27,500 nucleotides of DNA. It comes from Chrysomallon squamiferum (taxonomy: Eukaryota > Mollusca > Gastropoda > Neomphalida > Peltospiridae). The notes under the pieces are model-generated. The model searched no databases and had not been told where the DNA came from. It worked only from the letters and a program-made list of their open reading frames with translations. Shown here piece by piece: positions 19,081 through 26,510 of the stretch. Both the position numbers and the translations under genes were made by a program. Position 1 is the first letter of the stretch. Every line of letters begins with the position of its first letter. The stretch spans positions 47,387,102-47,414,601 of the forward strand of contig CM022665.1 in assembly GCA_012295275.1 (NCBI GenBank), read 5' to 3'.

Positions 19081-21909
19081 GTTATTATTATTATTATTAT
19101 TATTTTTTTTTTTTTTTTTTTTTTGTAGCGCCTGACAAGGGGTAACAACAACTGGTCAATAGGGGAGGTGGTTCACGCCCTCATCCTGCTGGCACACTTC
19201 CACTCTCTGTCGAGCTTTGTGTTTGGGTGTGGAATAAACCAGGAGCTGGATCACGAGGGTGGATACACGTACAGACCCGAGTCTGTGAGAGAAGACAACG
19301 CCAATGAGCCGGATTATTCTAGTGACAGTTCAAACGGTGATTCTGTAAGTAGCCGTTTATTTTCTTTCTTTCTTTCATTTCCTTCTTTTTTTTTCTTTTT
19401 TTTTTTTTTTTTTTTAAATTGTTTTATTATTTATTATTTATAATGTATTTATTTATTTATTTATTTTATTATTATTGTTGTTTATTCATTCATTTCTTTA
19501 ATAGGTTGTATTCAGTAGCAAAAAATAAAAATAAAAAGTTTTCGATCTTGTAATGTTTTGTTTTTAAAAGGGTAGTGCTGTATGTTGTTATTTGGTTTTA
19601 ATTTCTCGTGGTGTTAATTTTGTAGGTGGTGGATTCTGAAGGGGGTCTGGAAGCTCTCATGTTGAAAATGAGAGAGCTGACTGAAGCTGAAGAAGAAGAA
19701 ACCACACAAGAAGAATTACTGAAGAGATTCGAGAAAGTTGAGATTCAGAGTGCAGAAAGTGAGTTAACCTTTCAAACCATATTACGTCGTACCATGATGT
19801 CATATCACCGTTCAAACCAAATTAGGTTGTACCAAGTCATATTATATCCCATTCAAACCAAATTAGGTTGTGCTGAATCAGGATGTCACAAACAAACCAG
19901 ATTATGTTATACCAAGTTATATTAATGCCATTCAAATCAAATTAGGTTGTGCTGAATCAAAATGACACCAGTCAAACCAAATTATGTTGCTTTCTTTCAT
20001 TTTATTTTTGATACAAACCAGTGAGGTTGTTGAGGTCATGTTAAATGTGTTTAATCCTTTTTCTTCTTTTTTTAAATACAGATCTTTTGCATGGCCATAA
20101 ATATATAATGTTGACAGTGCCCCAGGGTACACTAAATATATTTTAAACATAATGCCTTAGAGACGACATTTTGCAGGCCCATAAAATATATATTATACTT
20201 TCGTGTATGGCAACAGAAAAATTCATGAATAGAAAATGAGATGCTTTCTTTAGAAGGCAGCAAGATAATGAGAATAGATTTTGTTAATAGAGAAATACAT
20301 ATATTTATTTTTTTTCTCTTTTTTTAATTTAATTATTTATTTTGAAATTCATATATTTTTTAAATTAATTTTATTTATTTATTTATAATTTTTTTTATCT
20401 TAATATTTTTTTTAATTTTTTTTTTAAATTTATTAATATATTTTTTTTCAGTTGTGACAAGTTCAAAGGTGCCGTCACCCAAATCGGAGATTCTCAAGTT
20501 TGTTGAAGATCCGAAGTTTGCTTATGAAGATTTCGCTAAACGGGGATCAGTGACTGATATTCCCACTTTTCGGGCGCAGGATTATTCATGGGAGGATCAT
20601 GGTTTTTCATTAGCAAACAGACTGTACAGTGACATCGGCAACATTCTCGACGAGAAGTTCAATGTCGCTTACAACCTTACATACTACACGTACGTATTTT
20701 ACCTTTCATAAAAGTTTACATTCAGAAAGAAAATGACATATTGAGAATTACTTTTTATTTTTTGTTGTTTTCCAAGTAAAGTTTTGTTTTTTTAAACAAG
20801 CAGACACTATTTTGATAGATTCTAATCAGTATTAAAGAGTATTATACAGACAGTTTTACAGTCTTGTGTAATGTCATTTCTCAAAGAAATTAAGCAGCAC
20901 TGTAGCTTTTAATAAATACATCACAAATAAATCATAAATTGATCTCTTTCTAAAATACAGTTTATTCTCGATTCACAATTTTTGCTTGTGGTTTAAACTG
21001 ACTTCAGATCTTTACTATAGATATTTAAAATATTACATAATGTTACTGTGTTTTTCAATTCTAACAATAAAGTAATTTTCGAATATTAAAAATAATTCTA
21101 AAAGTTAATTTTTTCGATGCGTGTTTCTTCTTCCAGGATGGGTGACAACACCGCTGTTGACACTTCGTCATTCCGAAGAGCGATATGGAACTACATCCAC
21201 TGTATGTACGGCATCCGGCACGACGACTACAACTACGCTGAGGTGAATCAGCTGTTGGAGAGGAACTTGAAGGCTTACATCAAAACTGTCACTTGTTACC
21301 CAGAGAGACTGACAAAGAAAGACTACGATGGCGTCATGCGGGAATTCAAACACTCGGAAAAGGTGGGTTTTTACACTTTTTAATATTCATAGTTACCACG
21401 TTTTTCATAATTTGAAATACTACAGTGTCATGCATGATTTCAAACACTCGTTAAAAGGTATTTTTTTATATTTTTAATAATCATAATTACCAAGTACTTC
21501 ATAATTTCTATATGCACCCCAAAAATTAAAATACTATAGTGTCATGCATGATTTCAAACACTCGTTAAAGGTAGAACTCTGTTATTAAGCTAGAACTCTG
21601 TTAGTTATTTATTTAATATTCTTTTGACTAGAACATGAATTACTTTTCAGATACTAGAAATACGTTAGTGAATTATGTAATATTTTTACTAGAACTACAT
21701 TATTGATTTATTTAATATTTTTACTAAAACTACATTAGAGATTTATTTAATATTTTCACTAAAACTACATTAGTGAACTATTTAATATTTTAACTACAAG
21801 TTAAATTATTTAATGTTTTCAGGTGCATGTCAACTTGATGCTGTTTGAGGCGAGATTGCAGGCCGAACTTCTGTATGGACTGCGGGCAGTGATGCGTTAC
21901 ATGACATAG
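7210..21909 (+). CDS. Sestrin, 5'-partial, nine exons
   Basis: Join 7210-7281, 16014-16043, 18014-18184, 18665-18847, 19129-19344, 19626-19758, 20452-20689, 21137-21362, 21823-21909. This gives 451 codons and a TAG stop, with every intron GT...AG. Introns are phase 0 except those after exon 6 (phase 1) and exon 7 (phase 2). Sestrins are stress-induced cytosolic proteins that bind GATOR2 and restrain mTORC1; vertebrate SESN2 is a leucine sensor. By alignment from memory, residues about 39-193 form the AhpD-like N-terminal half (Cys98, Tyr100, His105 = SESN2 C125/Y127/H132). A charged linker lies around 210-285 and the C-terminal half is about 310-451. The end falls exactly at the family end (RYMT). 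Asp377-Asp378 match SESN2 D406/D407; Thr345, Tyr346, Thr348, Thr357, Arg361 and Glu422 match leucine-pocket residues; Met415 replaces Trp444. The initiator exon of the long form is not found. Closest family member by eye is SESN3/SESN1. Identity as a sestrin is very secure. Confidence 0.97.
7326..7405. repeat. (CA)40 microsatellite
   Basis: Uninterrupted CA from 7326 to 7405, starting 44 bp after the donor of sestrin exon 1. Confidence 0.97.
7591..8650. repeat. Tandem repeat, ~185-bp unit, about 5.5 copies
   Basis: The landmark ATTTTCACAGNTCATNAACAAATTGTGGAAGT (N = variable) recurs near 7720, 7903, 8090, 8277, 8457 and, truncated, 8632. Each unit also carries ATCACTGACAATG-like and GATCAGAATAATAATTA-like blocks. 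Copies differ by roughly 15-25%. Confidence 0.85.
8659..8764. repeat. Two adjacent perfect hairpins
   Basis: ACACACCTGT (8659-8668) with ACAGGTGTGT (8683-8692), and GCACACT (8729-8735) with AGTGTGC (8758-8764). They directly follow the 185-bp tandem array. Confidence 0.5.
8765..9263. other. No gene seen
   Basis: T-rich sequence followed by a TGTG/TCTG-rich stretch (about 9005-9190). The Cys/Val-rich ORF there is a product of that composition. Confidence 0.6.
9264..9992. mobile_element. Non-autonomous hAT-like DNA transposon with 8-bp target-site duplication
   Basis: The 8-mer TTGACTGG stands at 9264-9271 and again at 9985-9992, bracketing a 713-bp element (9272-9984). The left end is TAGGGTTTGAAAACCGG and the right end, on the minus strand, TAGGGTGTGCAAATTACCG, an imperfect terminal inverted repeat. 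Subterminal GGTATT/AATACC motifs recur near both ends (about 9287, 9332, 9352, 9922, 9952). An 8-bp duplication with CAGGG/TAGGG-like ends is characteristic of the hAT superfamily. There is no transposase ORF, so it would depend on a helper. The inside includes a possible tRNA-SINE relic near 9420-9475. Confidence 0.8.
9420..9475 (+). repeat. Possible tRNA-derived SINE relic inside the hAT-like element
   Basis: GTTGCTAGCGTGCC followed by GTGAGTTCGATGCTCATCTGTC resembles the A-box/B-box layout of tRNA-derived SINEs (B box GGTTCGAnnCC). A related degenerate stretch, AGGTTCAGTCCCCATCTGT, is at about 1574-1593. Too decayed to be an active element. Confidence 0.25.
9993..10789. other. No gene seen
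   Basis: AT-rich unique sequence with a CACA-rich patch near 10356-10400 and a T run of about 23 at 10731-10753. The 97-codon frame at 10320-10613 has no recognised homology. Confidence 0.5.
10790..11165 (+). other. Complex-sequence island in intron 1
   Basis: About 375 bp of non-repetitive sequence with several CpGs, sharply different from the T-rich flanks. It holds TGCTGAATCAGC (10841-10852), a dyad resembling a Maf recognition element, and inverted CCAAT boxes (ATTGG) at 10826-10830 and 11037-11041. A 36-codon open frame runs 10949-11059 (MPSRHFIEY...), with no recognised homology. It could be an enhancer or alternative promoter, a 5' UTR exon, or an old transposon fragment. Confidence 0.35.
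11166..11617. other. Low complexity, no gene seen
   Basis: Contains a 32-base T run (11288-11319) followed by short unique sequence. Confidence 0.6.
11618..11762. repeat. Minisatellite with GTATAC core, ~25-bp unit, about six copies
   Basis: TTGTATACAAATTGTATTCT and variants repeat six times; each unit contains the palindrome GTATAC or its near form. The open frame across it is a by-product. Confidence 0.8.
11763..12145. other. No gene seen
   Basis: AT-rich sequence with a 27-base A run near 11952-11978 and a small AGCAGA/TCTGCT hairpin at 12122-12139. Confidence 0.55.
12146..12416. repeat. Alternating (CA)n, (TG)n, (CA)n microsatellites
   Basis: CA-rich from 12146, pure AC at 12241-12266, (TG)n at 12335-12364, then CA again at 12391-12414. 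The opposite blocks are complementary, so the strand can fold. His/Cys/Val repeat ORFs on both strands are artefacts. Confidence 0.9.
12417..13273. other. No gene seen; (CA)n at 12890-12922
   Basis: AT-rich sequence with T runs near 12661 and 12797, and a CA microsatellite. Nothing gene-like. Confidence 0.6.
13274..13690. repeat. (ATT)n and compound (ATT)n(AGT)5 array
   Basis: Pure ATT at 13274-13322. From 13508 to 13690 ATT alternates with AGT blocks; TATAGTAGTAGTAGTAGTAA begins at 13542 and again at 13596, a 54-bp higher-order period. Confidence 0.9.
13691..14340. other. No gene seen; possible FOXO-type motifs
   Basis: Mixed sequence. TTGTTTAC lies at 13906-13913 and GTAAACA at 14272-14278. 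AGGTTTGAACTC near 13799 resembles a tRNA B box but has no partner A box that I trust. Confidence 0.4.
14410..14472 (+). promoter_or_regulatory. Twin CCAAT boxes in a 41-bp direct repeat
   Basis: CACACCT...TTTTGACCAATC occurs twice, 41 bp apart, giving CCAAT at 14427-14431 and 14467-14471 in the same orientation. Between them ATCGGTG (14430-14436) and CACCGAT (14442-14448) form a perfect 7-bp inverted repeat. Paired CCAAT boxes are typical NF-Y promoter elements. The surrounding 14.34-14.64 kb is less repetitive than its flanks. Its use by sestrin is inference. Confidence 0.35.
14700..15208. repeat. (TTTA)n, (ATT)n(AGT)14 and two further (ATT)n blocks
   Basis: TTTA repeats from about 14715, ATT from 14745, AGT at 14767-14808, ATT at about 14938-14993 and 15165-15208, with short unique sequence between. 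Confidence 0.9.
15302..15492 (+). promoter_or_regulatory. Candidate internal promoter and 5' UTR before the alternative first exon
   Basis: In order: a CRE-like TGACGTTA (15302-15309), an inverted CCAAT box (ATTGG 15325-15329), a TATA-like TTATATG (15342-15348), an AP-1 type TGACTCA (15351-15357), then GGGTCAGAGTTGAC (15360-15373), which looks like a nuclear-receptor DR1. Some 120 bp of non-repetitive sequence follow up to the ATG at 15493. The spacing would put a start site near 15375. All of this is motif matching; no transcript evidence. Confidence 0.35.
15493..15537 (+). CDS. Candidate alternative first coding exon of sestrin (15 codons)
   Basis: ATG at 15493 opens a frame, [15 protein letters not shown], that runs without a stop to CAA followed by GTAGGC, a possible donor in phase 0. 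The next real exon (16014) starts in phase 0, so the product would be [25 protein letters not shown], bypassing the IPRPLG exon. It sits at the 3' end of a complex, CpG-containing island with promoter-like motifs. Vertebrate SESN1 (PA26) is known to have transcripts with alternative N termini. No homology for the 15 residues was recognised, and the donor is only moderate. Confidence 0.45.
15541..16013. other. Unique intronic sequence before the microexon
   Basis: Moderately complex with CpGs near 15770-15845, then A-rich. No further exon recognised. Confidence 0.5.
16014..16043 (+). CDS. Sestrin 30-nt microexon
   Basis: Acceptor TTTCTTTTGCAG, donor GTAAGT. It encodes [10 protein letters not shown], phase 0 on both sides. 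The segment corresponds to ILQVGSEDAQ of vertebrate SESN1, directly after the FIPEKE block, so it belongs in the protein and is not a chance ORF. Skipping it would remove ten residues without a frame change. Confidence 0.9.
16087..16145. repeat. (TA)n microsatellite
   Basis: TA repeat with one interruption (ATTA), starting 44 bp after the microexon donor. Confidence 0.95.
16880..17220 (+). promoter_or_regulatory. Complex island in intron 2 with a C/EBP-ATF-like element
   Basis: This stretch has balanced composition and CpGs (for example GCACGCGC near 16964 and CCGCGG near 17207) in an AT-rich intron. TTGCTGATGCAA (16952-16963) contains TGATGCAA, the core of C/EBP-ATF response elements. No exon-like open frame with flanking splice sites was convincing. 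Enhancer function is inference. Confidence 0.35.
17221..18013. other. Intron 2, 3' part
   Basis: AT-rich. A 72-codon frame (17450-17668) and overlapping minus frames show no recognised homology. Ends at the CAG acceptor before sestrin exon 3. Confidence 0.5.
17644..17661 (+). promoter_or_regulatory. Facing pair of FOXO-type motifs
   Basis: TGTTTAT (17644-17650) and GTAAACA (17655-17661) each match RYAAACA on opposite strands and form an inverted repeat with a short spacer. They lie about 350 bp before sestrin exon 3. Sestrins are known FOXO targets, but the motif is common in AT-rich sequence. Confidence 0.2.
18014..18184 (+). CDS. Sestrin exon 3 (start of AhpD-like domain)
   Basis: Acceptor TTGTTTTCAG, donor GTCAGT; 57 codons, phase 0 both ends, residues 35-91 of the partial protein. 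Diagnostic stretches are [28 protein letters not shown] and RHYIAMM, aligning with the first helices of the sestrin N-terminal domain. The donor GTCAGT is weaker than those of the other exons. Confidence 0.97.
18429..18652. repeat. 112-bp tandem duplication in intron 3
   Basis: GGGAGACTATTATATTTTAG starts at 18429 and at 18541; the two copies (18429-18540, 18541-18652) are nearly identical apart from a few substitutions and TA-repeat length, so the duplication looks recent. It ends just before the exon 4 acceptor. Confidence 0.9.
18665..18847 (+). CDS. Sestrin exon 4 (peroxidase-like motif)
   Basis: Acceptor CTCTTGTACAG, donor GTGAGT; 61 codons, phase 0, residues 92-152. It carries [11 protein letters not shown], in which Cys98, Tyr100 and His105 match SESN2 C125, Y127 and H132, the residues of the AhpD-like alkylhydroperoxide-reductase motif. 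It ends in the almost invariant [14 protein letters not shown]. The usual AAAR before the Cys is AAGR here. Confidence 0.98.
18848..19128. repeat. Intron 4: (GA)27, (ATT)n and poly-T
   Basis: The 281-bp intron holds (GA)n at 18921-18974, (ATT)n at about 19038-19104 and a T run that serves directly as the polypyrimidine tract of the GTAG acceptor. Confidence 0.95.
19129..19344 (+). CDS. Sestrin exon 5 (end of N-terminal domain, start of linker)
   Basis: Acceptor is a long T run then GTAG; donor GTAAGT. 72 codons, phase 0, residues 153-224. [31 protein letters not shown] (in two helices) matches the family; the following residues 190-224 are acidic and Ser-rich, as in the variable linker of sestrins. 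GC content is clearly above that of the flanking introns. Confidence 0.97.
19626..19758 (+). CDS. Sestrin exon 6 (linker helix)
   Basis: Acceptor TTTTGTAG, donor GTGAGT; 44 codons plus one base (phase 1 exit), residues 225-268. It contains [18 protein letters not shown] and [12 protein letters not shown], matching the vertebrate VEALMEKMRQLQE and SQEEMxxRFE helix of the linker. The exon is unusually Glu-rich (EEEE run at about residues 246-249). Confidence 0.95.
19771..19990. repeat. Tandem repeat in intron 6, ~41-bp unit, about 5.5 copies
   Basis: TTCAAACCAAATTAGGTTGT and variants begin near 19771, 19812, 19854, 19893, 19934 and 19973. The array starts 12 bp after the exon 6 donor. Confidence 0.85.
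19991..20451. other. Rest of intron 6, no feature
   Basis: AT-rich, T-run-rich toward the exon 7 acceptor. Confidence 0.6.
20452..20689 (+). CDS. Sestrin exon 7 (start of C-terminal domain)
   Basis: Acceptor TTTTTTTTCAG, donor GTACGT. It completes a split Ile codon (269), then 78 codons and two bases of a split Thr codon (348). [16 protein letters not shown] and [26 protein letters not shown] are most like vertebrate SESN3. The end, YNLTYYT, holds Thr345, Tyr346 and Thr348, equal to SESN2 T374, Y375 and T377, the latch over bound leucine. Confidence 0.97.
20690..21136. other. Intron 7, no further feature
   Basis: AT-rich unique sequence between a GTACGT donor and a CTTCTTCCAG acceptor. Confidence 0.7.
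21137..21362 (+). CDS. Sestrin exon 8 (leucine pocket and GATOR2 contact)
   Basis: Acceptor TTCTTCTTCCAG, donor GTGGGT; completes Thr348, then 75 codons, phase 0 exit, residues 349-423. [21 protein letters not shown] and [19 protein letters not shown] are strongly conserved. Thr357, Arg361 and Glu422 equal SESN2 T386, R390 and E451; Asp377-Asp378 equal D406-D407, needed for GATOR2 binding in SESN2. Differences: Phe360 for L389, His376 for Y405, Asn380 for D409, and Met415 for W444. Confidence 0.98.
21425..21572 (+). repeat. Decayed tandem copies of the exon 8 3' end in intron 8
   Basis: GTGTCATGCATGATTTCAAA at 21425 and at 21539 repeats the exon 8 end GCGTCATGCGGGAATTCAAA at 21331, continuing through CACTCGTTAAAAGGTA (the exon-intron border) and, for the 21425 copy, through intron text like TAATAATCATAATTACCA. 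Copy starts are 94 and 114 bp apart; the third is truncated. These are non-coding pseudo-exon fragments lacking an acceptor. Confidence 0.85.
21573..21800. repeat. Tandem repeat in intron 8, ~35-bp unit, about six copies
   Basis: ACTAAAACTACATTAGNGATTTATTTAATATTTTT (consensus, N variable) recurs to the end of the intron; TAGAACTCTGTTA variants at 21573 and 21590 look like its first members. Confidence 0.8.
21823..21909 (+). CDS. Sestrin terminal coding exon and stop
   Basis: Acceptor TTAATGTTTTCAG; 28 codons and TAG at 21907-21909. [20 protein letters not shown] and RAVMRYMT match the invariant C terminus of the family ([28 protein letters not shown] in two parts). The protein ends at the same position as human SESN2, so the 3' end of the gene is complete. 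Confidence 0.97.
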   Translation: MHVNLMLFEARLQAELLYGLRAVMRYMT

Positions 21910-22329
21910 CCGTTCAGCTGTGACCGATACTAAACTGTGATTGGACGACCCATGAGAACCAGTGCTGGTTCTGAGGCTGTGCTTTGTTTACCTTTCAGAG
22001 GTCTGACTTTGTTCTGTGATATCAGTGTGACCTGCTGCCTTCTCGCAGCGTGCAAAACTGTGTGTCATGTACATTGTTTTTTTAAGTGTGTGTGCGTGTG
22101 CATGTGTGTGTGTACGAGTGAGACAGGTTGACGTTCTACTTTGGGAAGTGTGAACTGCAGTAAGTGAAAAAACAAAAAACAAAAAAAACAACAAATGTGG
22201 GACTGTTGAAATGGAGTGAAGAACAAATGGACAACAACTGACCGATCAAGTGCTTGTGGAGTGGAGACACTGCAGAAAGACTGGTTTATTTTCTCAGTGT
22301 GTAAACACTTCTGTGGTGTGTGTTCTGTG

Positions 22330-22392
<63 letters not shown>

Positions 22393-24139
22393 AATCCACG
22401 GTGGTATCGTCTTTCATTCAAGAGTTTTGTCATCTCTGTACAACACCGAGAGACAAGGATATTTTATACATGCATTGAAAAAACAACAAAAAAAAAACAT
22501 TAAAAAGAAGAAAGAAAATTGACCCAAAGAACTGGACATTATTCTGGTCAGCAGTTTTTAAACTCGCTGCTTCATCACCAGGTAGTGAGTGTTTGTAGTA
22601 TTTTATAGTTTTTAATCTTGTTTCCCAGCCTGTGCAGGCTAGATGTTTTTGATAGTCATGTGTTCAGCGAATCATTGTAGGTGATCTCCAGATATCAAAC
22701 TAGTAGTTTTCTGATCAATCACAGAAAAATTCATTTTTTTTTTTATGTTCAGACCCTTGATCTTTGTACTTTTATTTATTTCTATTATTATTGACTTTTT
22801 TTTTGTTTTTGTTTTTTTTGTTTGTAGAAACATCGATTCCTGAAAAAAAAAGAAGTTATTTTCATTTCAAGACCCTATGTGTTATTTAATCATTCTCATC
22901 TTTTGTTGTAGAAACATTGATCACTATTAGAGTGTGTGTAATAATAACAACAACAAGTTTGCCTACTACAAGTGTACATTTGTGTAAATATCACCATTCC
23001 ATCCTTCCACTGACAAAGTGTCATTTTAAATTATTTATATATACGGAGCAGGAGGTTACAAAAAAAAAAAAAAACTAGTCGAAAACGTTTTGAGGTGCAC
23101 TCCTGTATTTATTTTATTCATGTCTAGTGCTTTCACACACACAGAGAAGATTGGTTTTAAAAGTGGTATTTTTCTAAAGTTAAAGCAGTTAGTCAGTAAA
23201 TGTTTTTAGACCAGCAGTTAGACTGACTCTCTGAGCTGTCAAGTTGTAGCTAGTTTAAAGAGTAATAAAAATACATCACGTTCTTTACTCATAGTATTGT
23301 AACCAGTCTTGAGCTGAAATCAGGTTTCCTGGAATTTCATAGTAACACGATTTCTAATTTAGGAGAAAAAAGTCTGTTATAGATGCAGTTTAAAATCTAC
23401 AATATTTTCCATTACAGATCTGTATTTACCAACATCATAGAAAACTGAAATCTTTGAAAATTAATTTTCTTCTTTCTGAGACATTTTATGGTATATATAT
23501 ATATCTGTTAAATGATCACAGCATTTTGAATTATTATGTCAGGGAACATAGAAGTTAGAAACTGTTTAGATATAGATTTATAGCTTTTAATACTGGAATT
23601 TTTATATGGCTAACAAATCTTAGACAAGTCTGATAACGTTTTTTTTTTGTATTTGTTACAGAACTTGATAAGTTAGAGAACTGTGAATTTAAATATAGCA
23701 TCTAATCTTGTTTAGATATTTCATATTTTTTAATAATATTCTGTAAGATAAAGTATTTAAAATGCTGCATGTTGTAAATGATATTGTATTTATTTTTTTA
23801 GTGTGCATATATTTATTTTCATTTTCAACTCACTGAAGCTGCAAATATAAAAGGTGGTGCATGTGTGTGTATATATATATATGTAAATTTGAGTTCAGTA
23901 ATCAAAGATCTCTTTACTGAATTTCAGTGGAAGGTGAAAAAATGTTAGACATCAGGTTTTTGTGAGAATATTTTAGACTTTTGTAAATTACTGTTATAAT
24001 AACAAAATAATTTAATTTTTGTTTTTTTGTTAACATATTTATTAGTTTATATTCAGTATGATATTGAACCTTACCATTCTGAGGTTCTGTATTTGTTATT
24101 CTTATTATTATATTAATATTTTTAAATTTATTATTAAAA

Positions 24140-24189
<50 letters not shown>

Positions 24190-24340
24190 CATTATTAATG
24201 ACTTGTAAAATATATTTATCACTAAAACCTGATGACTTGTTTTTTCAAAAAATTAAAAAAAAATAAAAATTAAAAATTAAAAAAAAAAACCAGCATGTTT
24301 GTGATATGTTTAAATAAAAACCACCAGCATTTGACAAATC
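21910..24340 (+). other. Probable sestrin 3' UTR
   Basis: Follows the TAG stop without a recognisable further exon. It includes a (TA)n(GT)n microsatellite at 22334-22389. Possible poly(A) signals are ATTAAA near 22498, AATAAA at 23264-23269 and AATAAA at 24313-24318, the last followed by a TGTG-containing stretch. Vertebrate sestrin mRNAs can have long 3' UTRs. The true end cannot be set from sequence alone. Confidence 0.5.
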
Positions 24341-24743
24341 GTCTTGTAAAACAATCAAGTAGACTAAAACTGTATGTGATGATGATCAAAGTGTTGTACA
24401 GCTGATTCAGTTTTCATTGTCAACACTCAAGTATTACACAGGCTGTAACCATGTTCAGTGATTCCAGCAGTCAAAAATTGTTTAACAAATATACATTTTT
24501 TTCTTCAGTAGCTAATAATAATAATAATGTGTGTGTTATGCAGTGGTGTTTTTATAACATCATTTAAACTAATATGCCTTGATGTTTGTGTATCTTCTCG
24601 TTGTTTCTCTTCACAGATGCATACTTTTCATTTATTTTTTTAGACTTAATTTTCGAAACATTAATTATATATATGTATATATATATTTATATATTTATAT
24701 GTATATGTGTATATATATATATATACGTATATATATATATATG

Positions 24744-24775
<32 letters not shown>

Positions 24776-25130
24776 TATATATATGTATGTAAATAAAATA
24801 AATTCTCTGCAAATGGTATTTTTAAAAATCTAATAATGAAATACTGGTGATAGAAAAAACATAAATAGAATTATATTTTTGTTAGCATTTAAATAAATGT
24901 GTTGATCATCAAGTTGTATATATATTTTATAAGAAACTATTATTTGAATTGATAGAATAAAAATAATAAATGTCAAGAATTATTACACATTTTGCAGTTT
25001 TGAAATTTAGTTAATGTTAAATGGTTTGAAATTTTGTTTTATTATTTTCATATTAAAAAACAATATCTACAAGTTTATCAGATACGTTAGTTTAAAAATT
25101 AATATTTATTCTTGTTTTTGAATTCTTTCT

Positions 25131-25188
<58 letters not shown>

Positions 25189-25396
25189 GTTAATTTTATT
25201 TTCATAACATCAGTGATGCATTTTCACATGTTGCAAAAACCAGTTAAGTCAACATTAAGAAAATATATAATATTATTTAAACATAAAAAAACCAGTAGAT
25301 TTGACTGATACTTCAGATAAAAAAACAGCAAAAATACTATACATATATATATATAAAATTAAAAACAATATATTAAACAATTTCTGTTACTTTGTC

Positions 25397-25427
<31 letters not shown>

Positions 25428-26249
25428 GTTTCTTGTTTTTTTTTTTTTTCCTGTTAATTTAAGTGTTACTGTAAATTTATAATTTTCATGTAATTGTTGT
25501 ACATTTTTAAGTTAACTGATAGGATTTTTTCTCATGACATATTTTGTGTTTAACAACTGTAAAAACAGGTTTTTCTAAACTGTGGGCATTATTCATTCCT
25601 GCTGTCTTTCTGTTTTGTTTTGTTTTGTTTTTTATTTTTTTTATTTAAAGGAATGTTTGTTATGTGAATGTTTTAATAACAATTTGTAATTTAAAAAAAA
25701 AATAAGTTTACCACTATTAATATTCATTGCTAATTGTAGGTAGCACATGTGTACTGATGAATTTTTTTTTTTTTTTTTTTTTTTAATGAATGAAAAAAAC
25801 AAGTTAGCTTGTTCTTGAGGCATTATCATGATTATGAGATTGGCATTAGTAACAATTAACTGAAAACAAGAGTAAGTGAAAACAAAACAATGATAATTCT
25901 TAGGGTTGTTTGTTTTTTTAATTTGTAAATTTTTTTTTTATTATTATTATTATTATTTTTATTTTTTTTTATTTTTATTTTTTTTTCCTGTGAAATTATC
26001 ACACACATTTGCCATGACATTATGTCACTATTATATCTCTTGCTAATATTAATTTACTAAACAGAATAGTTCAGCTCAGAACTAAAAGCTGTATAAATGT
26101 GATTTTAAATCTGGCACATTTGTTTTCTGTCACTAAAGGTTCAAGCATGGTTTCTTGGCCAATGTCACCAATTTTCTCAAGATAGGGTTAAAGTTTTACA
26201 AACATGCTTCTAAATACACTGATCATTTCTTGCATTGAAATAAATAAGC
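24341..26249. other. AT-rich, microsatellites, no gene seen
   Basis: (TA)/(GTATA)n at about 24666-24790, (ATT)n at 25134-25189, T runs near 25432 and 25764. More AATAAA hexamers lie near 24791. Could be 3' UTR of a longer transcript or intergenic. Confidence 0.6.
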
Positions 26250-26510
26250 CATTTTATATAATTAGAGGGATAAGTACCCATTCTATATCATTTAATTGAT
26301 ATAAATATCTATTTTATATCATTTAATTGATTTAAGTATCTATTTTATATCATTTAATATTGATATAAGTATCCATTTTATTTCATTTAATTGATATAAA
26401 TATCTATTTTATATCATTTAACTGATATAAGTATCTGTTTTATGTCATTTGACTGATACAAGTGTCTGTTTTATATGATAAACTGGTATAAATAATCATT
26501 TTATATTGCA
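26250..26510. repeat. Tandem repeat, ~31-bp unit, about eight copies
   Basis: Units of CATTTAATTGATATAAGTATC plus TATTTTATAT, with substitutions in each copy. The core TTTAATTGATATAAA is itself partly palindromic. Confidence 0.85.

Noticed and set aside
21984-21991. TTGTTTAC FOXO motif after the stop codon
   Set aside because: A single match inside the likely 3' UTR; not credible as a regulatory site without other evidence.
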